A DNA stretch of 64,000 bases from Macquaria australasica. Its lineage: Eukaryota; Chordata; Actinopteri; Centrarchiformes; Percichthyidae. A model generated the notes under the pieces. It did not search any database, was not told the origin of the DNA, and saw only the letters and a list, made by a program, of their open reading frames with translations. A program made the translations under genes and the position numbers. Shown here one piece after another: positions 11,401 through 21,018 of the stretch (position 1 is the stretch's first letter; each line of letters starts with the position of its first letter). The DNA lies in the NCBI GenBank assembly GCA_005408345.1, contig SEMN01000026.1:636001-700000 (forward strand), read 5' to 3'.

Positions 11401-14400
11401 TATTTTATGTTAGAAGACGCCTCTCAGACAGCAGAGAAGTGAGCATTCCCGTTCATCACTTCATTCAACAGATCGCCGATACACTTCACCAGGAGCAGGT
11501 GTTGCTACTGAGATTTCTTTTAATGAGGCACATATCTCTTGGGGACACTGGGGCAGACAATGGCAACCAGCCCGCACAAAAATATCCTCTCTAAACTAGA
11601 CAGAAGCTAAATAATGTCAAGACACAGTAGTCAATGAGCAACAACTTCCTCTTCTTTGGGTTCCTCTAAGCCCTCCATAGCTGTGGCGCATGAACTATGC
11701 CAGTGTAAGGAATACTTTCATTTCATACTTTCATGCAACTGTCAACTAGAAAGTTGTACAAAGTTGTACAACAATAAAACATTAAACATGTCGGGGGATG
11801 AATACTTTCTACTGGCACTGCATTTTCTAAGAGCTATATAAAGACTAATGAAACATTAATGACAGTTAAACCTACATGGATATTCACTGAAAATAATTAA
11901 TATAAATCTCTTGGGAGAAATGCAAATGAGGTGAAATTAGTTAACGTGATTGAAGGATTTGAATATGTAGAGCAGAGGGAGCTAACCCCTCATTAGGCTA
12001 ATACAGATGCTTGATTGACAGAAATTGTGTTAGGCCCATTTTAAAGTCTAAAAGGAGATAGTAATACTCAAGCTTAATAACCAGGCTGTTGAAATGTAAA
12101 GCAAATCACCAATGGATTCCCACAACTGGCAAGCTCAGGGACGTCTTATGTTGCCAGTCAGCTTTTTCTTAAAGTCTCTCATAATAGTTACAAAATAGTC
12201 ATAAAGAGAGCTATGAATTGATATCTTCATCTAAATCATGCTTCTTACAGCCCTGTCTATTACATTTATATTTGATGATTCTGCAGCACATCAGCTACAT
12301 CCAAAGCTAACGTTCAATACCAATGTGGGAAATGGCAGTTGTGTCGATCGAGGTCATGGATTGTTGTTGTGTAAGGAGGACATTTTAATCTCATTTTAGA
12401 CTGATAGTTAAAGCCACTATGCTCAAGGAACAGCTGTAAAATGTCATGACAAGGTACAGTGAGATCATATAGAGGAATATAAGGAGTGTTGGTGATCTTG
12501 AGTGTTCTTTTCTATTTTAGGGCCGATGCTCAAGAGAAAACTGCAAGTATCTTCATCCACCTTCACACTTAAAAACCCAGTTAGAGATAAATGGGCGCAA
12601 CAATCTCATCCAGCAGAAGACGGCAGCAGCTGTGCTTGCCCAACAGATGCAGCTCATGATCCCAGGACCGAGCCTGCAACCTATGGTAAGGTCCTCATAG
12701 TTATTCAGGAGGAACTTCTTTTAGTGTTATGGTGCTTGTCTCACTTGTAATATATAATGTCTTCCCTCATAGCCAACATTTCCTGTTACACAGGGACTGG
12801 GCACAAATACTGGTCTTGGTTATGGTTCATACATGACACCGTTGACCCATGGAATGAGCCTCATCCAAACAGACAACCTCCCCAGCACCCAGGTTCTTGT
12901 TCCTGGGAGCCCAACTGTCACGGTCCAGAGCTCCTCCTCTTCCTCTTCTTCTTCTCCCTCACAGAAGCTGCAGCGTACAGACAAACTAGAGGTATTCATG
13001 CACCACAAGGAGTGATTTAACATGAAAAAATACATTAGTACTTGACATAATAGGAATTCTGAATTCCTCTCACTGTCTTTATAATTGCTCCTCTCAGGTG
13101 TGCCGTGAGTTTCTGCGGGGAAACTGTGCAAGAGGGGAGACAGATTGCCGCTTTGCTCACCCCAGTGACAGTCCAATGATTGACACCACTGATAACACTG
13201 TCACTGTTTGCATGGATTACATCAAGAGCCGCTGCTCCAGAGAGAAGTGCAAGTATTTTCACCCGCCTGCACACTTGCAGGCCAAAATCAAATCCAGTCA
13301 ACAGCAAGTCAATCACACAGCCGTGGCAGCCCAGGCCGCAGCTGCAGCCATGGTAAGACAGAGCCTTATCCTTCTGACTACTGAAAAGTGCTTTAGTGTG
13401 CACAAAAACACATTATCCTGCCAATAATATGGTGGGTTTTTGTGTAATTGTGTTTGCCATGACATCACTGAATGTGGAGCACTATATATTTGTATACTAC
13501 CATTTGTAATGGAACATTTAATGTAGTGGCATAGTATATTACCTTAAAATTTACCTGATGTCTGAAGTGTTTAAGAAAGCAGAAAATCAGCAATTAGATT
13601 CATTATTAAACCCCTTTTACACCTTCAGTTGAAACTGTGGCCCCATTAAAAGTATGCTGAATTAGCTATTAGCACTTCCTGTTTGCTATGTGCCCATGGA
13701 TGCACAGCCAACTATCACTGGATTGCTTTAATACTGAAGAAAACTTAAAAACACGATAATTCTCAGGCAAGTTCTGCAGTTATAAGGAGCGTCTTTTTTT
13801 CTATGATTTCTAAGTGGATCTGTGGACATTTATTTCCTATGGACATTGAAGATAATGATATCTTGGGTTATGACTCTGAGAAGGAGTGCCATGTTGGACG
13901 GAAATTGCGGGCAAAATCAGAAGGCCAAAGTACAATAACTTACTTCCTGTTGTTTTTAGAACACCAGCATGCACCTGTCCCTTTCACCTCATGCAGTATC
14001 TTGGCCTCACATCACTCCCTCCACCTCCACCAAACACCACAGATGTAAACAGACCTTTTATGACATCAGAAAACATTATAAAGAAGGATGAGATGAGATT
14101 AGATTTGTGGTAGCTGTTGTCAAGGGTTAGTTCTTGTATTAAAAGACCTGTCAATCAAATTGAGAGCAAGTTCCAATCTTGCATTTTGAGTTTTTGTAAT
14201 GGAGCTTTGCTTTTTCAAGGCTTGTGCCTTTAAACAGGCCCAGTCGAAAGACGTAGCCTATATTTGCTGTGTTGGCACATGCACCAGGCACTTCATAGAC
14301 AGAACAGGTGTTATATTGCAGTTAACTGAGAAATGGCTTATTAAACAGTTTTATTCTGTGCTATACAGTGTGAATCATAGTAATGGCTAAACTTTGTGAT

Positions 14401-17400
14401 AACTGCCTGCATGGAAAAGTGCACAAAAGAGCAAAGTGATCTGTTATGTATATAGGAATTATGTATATGTTACAGTTTTCCCCTTCATAATCCTTTTCTT
14501 TGGCCAGTTCTTCCATCTAAAAATGTTTCTTGGTTTGGTTTCAGCTTAACATTAACCTTCTTCACTCATGTTACTTTAAACGTAATATATTTTCAGCCTC
14601 TCACTTGCCATGTGGCTTCAGTAAAATGTGCTTCCTTGCCCTCCACGCCCTCCATAGATCATCTACGTCACTTTTCATGTACATCATCTTTTATAGTTAC
14701 TTACATTTACATAATATTTTTGTTGCATGAGAATTAGGTTGTGTTTTAAGGTCACAACAGCAATTATGTTTTGTTGTGTATAGTACAAGTACAGGAGGCA
14801 TCTGCCATTCCACCAAAACCCTTAGTGTGAATGTAGTAAATGGAGCTCCACATTCTGTGCTTTATGACATTGGATACATGGTTATTGCAGCTGTTTATTT
14901 GTGATGTTGCCTTTGGCTAGCTCTCATAAAACCAAGGCATCTTTTTATTTAACAATAAAAATGTTCAGTGCTTGATGTGCATTACACTGTTAACCCTTCC
15001 TGAAAGCTGTAAAATCAATGTATGTATTCCAAAACTATATAGTGTGCATAGTTGCACGTATTGCATCGTGGTAGTGGTAGTGTTTTGATTACAATTAACA
15101 AACTCTGATCAAATAATGTTATCATAGTGATCAATATACAATGTAAATAGTATACAAGATTGTGCCCTATCATTGTATATCTGTGTTGCCAAAGCTATTG
15201 ATTAACTGTACATGTTGACCTACTAATTAAGGAATCTTTAGTTAGTGTGTCCTTTAATCAGTTGTTTTGGTTACTGTGCATGCATACTGTGTTTTATGTG
15301 GTATACTACATTCAGATTATTTTGTTTTGTTTTCCCCTTCTCACCTATCCACAATGCTGTCCCCCATGATGCACCTCTGCTTGCTGTTACCTGTATGTTA
15401 ATACGCTTGAATCCCATTGGCCCACTGCCATCATGTGCTCGCTGCCTGCTATTAAAAGACTCAGTCGACTGCCAAAGCAATGAAGCGATCCCTCGAGGCA
15501 ACTGTAGACCTGGTATTTTCACCTTTTGCTTTGGTTGTAGTTTTTAATTAATTGTACTGTAATAACTTTTAATTTTCTCATAGTCTTTGTGTACACAGTG
15601 CTTGATTTGAGAGATACTTAAACATTTTTGATTTGATACATTATTCCATTCATATTTGTATCCTAAAACCGTGCTTGATTTTTCCACTATGTGATAAGTC
15701 ACCTTTATTGTGTAGTCATGTTTGCTGTTTTTTCACATTTTTTTTAAACAATGAATACTAAATATTAAGTGTGTAAAATGTAGCTGGACAGGGAGCAGGG
15801 AAATTTGGGAAGATTTGGTGTGTCATGTCTCCTCTTGTTACTTTTCAGGCCTTTCCCCACAGTATCCTACAACCCCTACCAAAGAGACCAGCTTATGAGA
15901 AGAGCAGCTGGGCCAGCTCTCTCCTCAGCCCCAGTTTTTTGCACTACCATCAGGCTCTGGCCAACACACAGCTGCAGCAGCCCACTGCAGCATTTTATCC
16001 CACAGGTGAGCTCCTGAACTTGTTGTGGATTCAAAGCTAAGCAGGCATTTTATACACTTCTACGCTTTAAAATTTCACGTCTGTCTTTATTCTTTTTTTC
16101 TGGGGTTAGATACTGCTCACAAATATCAAACACACTTAATGTTGTCATTTAAGAACTTGGAAGAGGTCTGACTAAGAGTCAGAGTTTGACCTTTTTTAAA
16201 AGACATTTTGACATGTCATGGCAAGAAAACCACAGATGTGACAAGTAACATTGATAATGGCTGCATTCCACTTTATAGTAGGTTCACCATTTAACAGGTC
16301 CTACTATAAGCCCTTTTCAAAGCAGACATTTTGACTCATAGTAGGAAAAGCACAGGTGTTACTAATAACAGTAATGATGACTCTATTCTATTCAAATGTC
16401 CCAGTAAGCCATGACAGTGTGACAGTGAGCCAGCATACACAGTTGGCCCTTTTCACAGCAGCCATTTTGACATGTCATAGCAGGGTAAACACAGGTGTAA
16501 TTGATAAAATGAATTATGTTCCCGTTCTATTTAGTGTGTCACAGCCATTCCAGTGAGCCAGCATGCACAATACCAGGTCCCTGGCCCACCTAAATGGAAC
16601 AGGGCCATAATTAATGTTATTAATTACACCTGTGTTTACCCTGCAGTGACATGTCAAAATGGCTGCTGTGAAAAGGGCCTATAGCAGGACCCTGAAACTA
16701 AAGCAGCTAAATAGAATTCAGTTATCATTAAATTTTATTATTTACACTGGTGCTTTTCCTACTGTGACGTGTCAAAATGTCTTCTGTGCATGGTGACTTT
16801 GGCAAGGCTTAATGGGGCACTTAAATGAAACTAAGCTATAATTAATGTTATTGATTAAACCTGCTGTGGCAAGTAAAGGTGACTGTTTCAAAAAAGATAT
16901 ATTGGCATGCAATAGACATGAAATGTTTCTTATACTATACATGGGTATGATTAGAGACACACTGATTGATTACAATTAAATTACCTGCTAAACTCATTCT
17001 GTCAACTTCATGTAGCTTCAAGGAATAAATGGAACCATACATATTTATTCCGCTTTTTAACCTAAAACTAGGTGTTTTTTCTCGTTGCCCTGAGCTTGTA
17101 AATAGATGTAGTACTTTACTCATCTTAATTTAATCTGCTTATTTGTTAAATCTTTACTGTCCAAACACTAAGGGTCTTATTTGTGTATGCTTACCACACT
17201 AAAGATGTATCATGTGGGCTCACGCCAATGTTGACCATATTGATATGTGTCAGTCACGCTAAAATACAGTCTCTCTTTCTATTTGATAATCACACAGGTT
17301 CTGTCTTTTGCATGACTCCGGCTAACAGCATTGGTAGGTCCCTTCCTTATGCTTTATAAACTATGTCTAATAATCAGTGGAGAACACAGGTGAAGCTATT

Positions 17401-19424
17401 ATATTAATCTGGCTTAATTGTTATTCCAGCATAGGAAAGCAACAATCAGGAACCCACGTTAAAACCACATCTTAAAATGACCAGAGAGGATAATTTTACT
17501 GTAAATATTTTTGTTTGTGTTACATATTTGTGTGTTCTTGTGACATATACTTACCTGTCATATATTAATATTCCTTTCTCAAACATCACTTCAGGTAGTC
17601 AAGCACAATATACAAATTTCAAGCATTTTGTTTGTAGAATTGCACCATGGATTAGGAAATTTGATCAGCATCCCTGATATTCACTTCAGTGTTTTTTATA
17701 CTCTTAAATGTTTTACGTTATTAAAACTCCTCAAATGTCTTATAACAGCGCTTTGATCATGTCTGGTGGCATTGCTGTACGTGCCGTCTCTTTTGGGATG
17801 TCAAATTATGGACAGATTTCCTAATTTTATCTCTTTATCAACCCTCCTTTTATGTTCTCCCCCTGCTGTCTCGCTTTGCTGTGTGATCACATGCCATCTG
17901 CTGGTCTAACCCAATGATGGCTTGCTGCTAATGTCATTTTGTATTTGCCTGGCAAGAGAGAGAAAAACATTGCTATGGTTACCATAATGCTCCACCTCCC
18001 TTTTCATTGCTTTCATGGTTCCCTTCCTGAAAAAGTCCCCATGATGTACAGTGCTACGCCTGCTACTGTCTCTGCAGCAACTACTCCCGCCACAAGTGTC
18101 CCCTACGCAGCAACAGCACCAGCCAATCAGGTTTGCTCCTTTTTAAAGCTTTCTGTCATAAATCCTTGAGCTCTGAATAAGTGCTTCATCTTTAAATCAG
18201 GGGAGTTGCTTCATCAGCATAGCATTGCCCTGCTTGCATTGCCTATCATTCAGCTTCATCCACCTGTAGACCTTCAGTAGAACTAAGCTGCATCTCACCC
18301 CCTTTTCCTTTATGACAGTCATCACTTGTTCAGTGGTCTTCCATCTACAAATAGTGGTGTTGCATATATTCTTTATTGCATGTTTTTTGCTTCGTTCGAT
18401 GTCTGTGTCTGTTTCATTATTCAATATGCAGTTCAAAGTGTTCTCTAAAGTGAGGAGCAAATACTTAAAACACAATAGTACCTTAGGTATTTGTCATACA
18501 GATTAAATTAATTAGTTAATATTTTCATTAATTGTAGTATTATCATCTGTAAAAATATACTGTCCTGATCAGGGTTTCATTTTTATGCATGAAACTTTAA
18601 TGAGATATCTTTCAGGAGTGGTGATGTTAATCTATATGTGTGTAGTTCTGTGTCACATTTTGGTAATCTCAGCTGCCCAGACTAAAACATTTGATGGTTT
18701 TGATTGGTGGAGATTGTAGAGGAGTCAGTGTAAAATATTTGGTCCTCAAAAACAATCCTCTTTACTTTGTTTATTTTCTTCCTTTCTTAGATCAAAGATT
18801 TGTTCCATACTGTAAGTGTAGTGTCATATGCACGTATACAAAACACAATGTTTAAACTATGTCTACCCACCGGTGGGCCCATCTTTACAAATGCATGTTG
18901 TGCAGCTGTACGCAAGAGTTTACTTTATATTGCAGTGGAGGTATCCAACAATACCCAGTGCTGTTTATTTTAGGCAGAATTCTGGGAAAGTATTTATAAA
19001 GTGATGCATAATACACTTGTGCAATATTTCAATTTGATGTAATGGTGCAGCCAAGAAAGTCATAAATTGTGGAAAGGATTTTTTGTTGTTCTTTTAAGAT
19101 AAAGACCTAAGAGGAAATTAAGACCAATATCAAGAGTTTAAGGGGTTAAGGTATTCGTTTCATTTCATTTTCTTAATTTTATATCCATCAGAATGATAAT
19201 CCTTGATGAGTACTTGATCTTTGTCATGTAACACCTTTGGACCAAGTATATTTCCATTGTATGCAACCACTAAGTGACTGTCTTTTGCCCCTGAAACAGA
19301 TCATCCTCAAGTAACCACCAGAAACAGAAGACAGTGCCATGTTGCTGCTGTTAAAGACCCCAAACATCTGCTCTGTAAATACTCTGTCAACACCACACAC
19401 AACTTACAACAAGCTGCATGCTGA
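8308..19424 (+). CDS. mbnl2: mbnl2: muscleblind-like splicing regulator 2, complete spliced CDS (span)
   Basis: RNA-binding regulator of alternative splicing and mRNA localisation that recognises YGCY motifs. Nine coding exons join in frame: 8308-8481, 12521-12685, 12773-12991, 13098-13352, 15459-15512, 15849-16005, 17298-17333, 18036-18130 and 19300 onward. With all cassettes included the protein is 389 aa and stops at 19312-19314. Skipping the 95-nt exon moves the last exon to another frame that stops at 19422-19424 (about 394 aa). Four CCCH zinc fingers are intact: C19/C27/C34/H38 and C53/C61/C66/H70, then C188/C196/C203/H207 and C224/C232/C237/H241. The spacings alternate CX7CX6CX3H and CX7CX4CX3H, as in the family. 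MBNL2 is preferred over MBNL1 because of the MALN start, the AMKR...ATVDL cassette, the IILK C-terminus and the adjacent rap2a. Upstream of the ATG the context is gacATGG, a good Kozak; a TTG two codons earlier is not needed. Confidence 0.97.
8482..12520 (+). other. mbnl2: mbnl2 intron 2, 4 kb
   Basis: No exon or RNA gene seen. Around 10005-10290 there is a degenerate dispersed repeat with recurring atcggcatcgg/ggtatcggcc motifs of a type frequent in fish genomes. The rest is AT-rich and unremarkable by eye. Confidence 0.6.
10005..10290. repeat. degenerate atcggcatcgg-type repeat
   Basis: Recurring tatcggcatcgg, ggtatcggcctcagtaatcc and gtaccggtcgggct phrases resemble a repeat frequent in fish genomes. 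Limits are approximate. Confidence 0.45.
12521..12685 (+). CDS. mbnl2: mbnl2 coding exon 2 (second half of zinc finger 2)
   Basis: Acceptor ttctattttag at 12520 and donor CCTATG|GTAAGG at 12686. It is 165 nt, 55 codons, phase 0 at both ends. It encodes [20 protein letters not shown] and continues through the conserved [13 protein letters not shown] block into the linker (...[11 protein letters not shown]). It supplies C61, C66 and H70 of zinc finger 2. Confidence 0.96.
12773..12991 (+). CDS. mbnl2: mbnl2 coding exon 3 (linker with poly-serine tract)
   Basis: Acceptor cttccctcatag at 12772 and donor CTAGAG|GTATTC at 12992. It is 219 nt, 73 codons, phase 0. It follows an intron of only 87 bp. 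It encodes the low-complexity linker between the two zinc-finger pairs, starting [14 protein letters not shown] and ending [11 protein letters not shown] run of nine serines at about residues 169-177 is encoded by mixed TCC/TCT/AGC codons. The conserved ends identify it despite the diverged middle. Confidence 0.93.
13098..13352 (+). CDS. mbnl2: mbnl2 coding exon 4 (zinc fingers 3 and 4)
   Basis: Acceptor ctcctctcag at 13097 and donor GCCATG|GTAAGA at 13353. It is 255 nt, 85 codons, phase 0. It holds zinc finger 3 (C188, C196, C203, H207) and zinc finger 4 (C224, C232, C237, H241), followed by the conserved HLQAKIK block and an alanine-rich tail (AAQAAAAAM). The fingers match MBNL family spacing exactly. 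The preceding intron is 106 bp. Confidence 0.97.
13632..13877 (+). repeat. dispersed repeat, copy A
   Basis: About 245 bp matching 37082-37317 in the same orientation. Shared blocks include cccatggatgcacag, actgaagaaaacttaaaaac and attctcaggcaagttctgca followed by gttataaggag. I cannot assign a named family. Confidence 0.75.
15355..15450 (+). promoter_or_regulatory. mbnl2: YGCY cluster, candidate MBNL autoregulatory element
   Basis: Nine YGCY tetramers start at 15355, 15378, 15382, 15404, 15426, 15436, 15440, 15443 and 15447, just upstream of the 54-nt exon. MBNL proteins bind YGCY and, when bound upstream, usually repress the exon. The acceptor itself (attaaaag) lacks a polypyrimidine tract immediately before the AG, which fits a regulated exon with a distant branch point. 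Function is inferred. Confidence 0.6.
15459..15512 (+). CDS. mbnl2: mbnl2 54-nt cassette exon (nuclear localisation)
   Basis: Acceptor attaaaag at 15458 and donor GACCTG|GTATTT at 15513. It is exactly 54 nt and phase 0, encoding [18 protein letters not shown]. In mammalian MBNL1/2 the 54-nt exon adds a KR motif that, with the downstream PLPKRP motif, forms a bipartite nuclear signal; its inclusion is repressed by MBNL itself. Size, phase and sequence identify it. Here the conserved KRP reads KRS. Confidence 0.95.
15849..16005 (+). CDS. mbnl2: mbnl2 coding exon 6 (PLPKRP region)
   Basis: Acceptor ttgttacttttcag at 15848 and donor CCCACAG|GTGAGC at 16006. It is 157 nt and leaves phase 1. It encodes [20 protein letters not shown], then a run ending [12 protein letters not shown] and [14 protein letters not shown] is the second part of the bipartite nuclear signal. 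The phase-1 end is compatible with the 36-nt exon, the 95-nt exon and the last exon. Confidence 0.95.
16006..17297 (+). other. mbnl2: mbnl2 intron 6 with nested inverted repeats
   Basis: No coding sequence. The 16195-16793 part is a cluster of related units in both orientations (separate entry). The remainder up to the 36-nt exon is AT-rich and unremarkable. Confidence 0.7.
16195..16793. repeat. nested inverted-repeat cluster (MITE-like)
   Basis: A unit of about 60 bp with the core cattttgacatgtcatagc occurs in sense orientation near 16195-16268, 16313-16370 and 16445-16505, and in reverse complement at 16617-16679 and 16737-16793. The innermost pair (16445-16505 with 16617-16679) is nearly perfect and begins and ends GGCCCTTTTCACAGCAG / its complement. 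The next pair out (16313-16370 with 16737-16793) is more diverged. This looks like a palindromic MITE inserted into an older relative. No target-site duplication was recognised. Confidence 0.75.
17298..17333 (+). CDS. mbnl2: mbnl2 36-nt cassette exon
   Basis: Acceptor taatcacacag at 17297 and donor GCATTG|GTAGGT at 17334. It is exactly 36 nt, phase 1 to phase 1, encoding [12 protein letters not shown] across the junctions. MBNL genes carry a 36-nt alternative exon at this position encoding a GS(V/I)LCMTPA sequence. Skipping keeps the frame (PT-VPMMY). Confidence 0.93.
17334..18035 (+). other. mbnl2: mbnl2 intron 7
   Basis: About 700 bp, AT-rich, no feature recognised apart from a partial X-box-like ggttaccata near 17978. 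Confidence 0.5.
18036..18130 (+). CDS. mbnl2: mbnl2 95-nt cassette exon
   Basis: Acceptor ctgaaaaag at 18035 and donor AATCAG|GTTTGC at 18131. It is exactly 95 nt, the family size for this alternative exon, encoding (V)[20 protein letters not shown] then [11 protein letters not shown]. Because 95 is not a multiple of three, skipping changes the reading frame of the last exon. Both splice sites deviate from the consensus, which suits an alternative exon. Confidence 0.95.
18131..19299 (+). other. mbnl2: mbnl2 last intron
   Basis: 1.17 kb, AT-rich. No exon or repeat recognised by eye. Confidence 0.5.
19300..19424 (+). CDS. mbnl2: mbnl2 terminal coding exon, open in two frames
   Basis: Acceptor cccctgaaacag at 19299. 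After the 95-nt exon it reads I-I-L-K-stop (stop 19312-19314), the MBNL2 short C-terminus. If the 95-nt exon is skipped, the leftover G plus AT starts a second frame that stays open for 41 codons. That frame begins [20 protein letters not shown] and ends THNLQQAAC, stopping at 19422-19424. A human MBNL2 isoform uses the same frame switch and, as I recall it, also ends in a short Q-x-A-C motif. Both uses are inferred from splice phase. Confidence 0.85.
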
Positions 19425-20394
19425 TAACATCACTGATGGAAAAAGTAGTAGACATCACTTTGATCCCCCATAATAAATGACATAGCTCAATTACTAGGGT
19501 TATACTGTGTTAGATAAGTGTCACAGAAGATTATTGTACGTACGCGCCTTTGCACCTGCATTAATATGCATTGTCAGTAATGTGCATAATATCCTGGTTT
19601 CTATTTCCTAAACCAATTCTGACAAGGTCAGAGGTGCATTTAGCCTCCTAATGAGCTAAGATGCAACATGTCTCCAGTGCACATATAGCAGCCCCATAAA
19701 TAAAAATGAATTATTCTGAACAAATTCAACCAGGAAACACATGGAAATCAAACAAAAATAGGCAGTGCAGATACATATTTGTTTTTCACTAGCCATTTGA
19801 AATTGTGTAAAAACTACATGAGGAAGAAATGAGGATCTGAAATCAGTTTTCAGTGTGTAGACAGTAAATGTTAATACCAGGTGTAAAGGGGTCCTATGTT
19901 GGAGATTGTTAAAACTGTATCATCATAATATTGAGCAACTAATGATTTTTTCTTTCTTGAATGTGTTATGTAAACTAAGAGAAAAAAAATTCACATTAAT
20001 GATTGTTTACCTAGTGCCAGATTTAATTGTTTTAAACAAACTAGTAAAAAGCACTTATTTTAACTTTAAACTCCACATTGTAAAAATTATGGAAGCTCCT
20101 TTAAAATGTTCTGAGGGTAGTCCATCTGTATTGTTTACCCTGTCATTCCCAGAGAACAGGATCAGTGCTCCACCTCCTGGTGTGCCTTTGCATTGCATAT
20201 ACAGTATGTTTGCTGAGAGAAAATACTGTATAATTCATTTGCTGCAGAGACTTTTTTCTTAAAGGCAGTGAAGCAACAATGGTTCAGACAGTTCAAATTT
20301 CCCCTCTTCATTATACAAAAAGAAACTACGTGGACTATCGGTCACAGTGATGGTTGACTTGTTGATGTATCTGTAAGTAGTTCAGGGCCCAGTT

Positions 20395-21018
20395 TCACAA
20401 AGACAGACTTTCACTATGGCTAAGTAACCACATTAAACCTCTCAACAGAAAATGTTTACCTTCTGGAAGGATCCAGCAGTTACAAGGACATTTTAGTGTA
20501 ACAATACAAATAACTTCCAGTAGTATAAAATCTCAACACAATGCAGACCTGTAGCACAGCTGAGATGTGGCTTCTTAATGTGGCAGGGCTCAGTACTCCT
20601 GCTAACTTGTCAGTCAGGCTGAGGATAGTTTCTGTGAACAAATGAAAAATATATATTTCAGGTTACTTTGGTCTCTAAAATCTTTCCCTTCTCATTACTC
20701 ACTCTCCACAATATTGTTAGAAAATCACAAATTATGAACCACGTTTTCCTCTTTTATTGTTGTTTGGTGCCACTGGTCAGCAGGTGCCACTGATTGTTAC
20801 CATGGAAACACTGGTCGGCAGGTGTCAGTGATTGTTACCATAGACACATCTTTGTTCTGAGTTAGCCTGGGGGTAGGGTGGCTAACTTTTTAAGCTTAAA
20901 ATAAGTCTGCCTTTATTTTTGATAAATAGTCTAACTTGCATTAAACTAATCTAAGAGCAAAATTAAGACTGGCCTCATACTACAGACCAGTCCAGCATAT
21001 CTTTGTGAAACCGGCCCC
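20395..21018. mobile_element. MITE-like element with terminal inverted repeats in the mbnl2 3' UTR
   Basis: Left end gggcccagtttcacaaaga matches the reverse complement of the right end tctttgtgaaaccggcccc (two to three mismatches). Length is 624 bp with no coding capacity. Inside, a 38-bp unit is tandemly duplicated at about 20770-20845. No clear target-site duplication was found, so the superfamily is not assigned. Confidence 0.65.
20770..20845. repeat. tandem duplication of a 38-bp unit
   Basis: Two copies of a unit containing ggtcagcaggtgccactgat then tgttaccat, with period 38 bp (gttaccatggaaac at 20796, gttaccatagacac at 20834). Each copy includes an X-box-like sequence. It lies inside the 20395-21018 element. 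Confidence 0.75.

Larger units (their letters stand above)
13353..15458 (+). other. mbnl2: mbnl2 intron 4, upstream of the 54-nt cassette
   Basis: It contains one copy of an unnamed dispersed repeat at 13632-13877 and, at its 3' end, a cluster of nine YGCY motifs within 100 nt of the cassette. In mammalian MBNL1 and MBNL2 the matching intron is strongly conserved and carries autoregulatory MBNL sites; conservation here cannot be judged from one sequence. Confidence 0.7.

Noticed and set aside
12820..13176. 118-codon ORF on the - strand
   Set aside because: It is the antisense shadow of mbnl2 exons 3 and 4 and the intron between them; no domain.
13035..13403. 122-codon ORF on the - strand
   Set aside because: Antisense shadow of the zinc-finger exon at 13098-13352.
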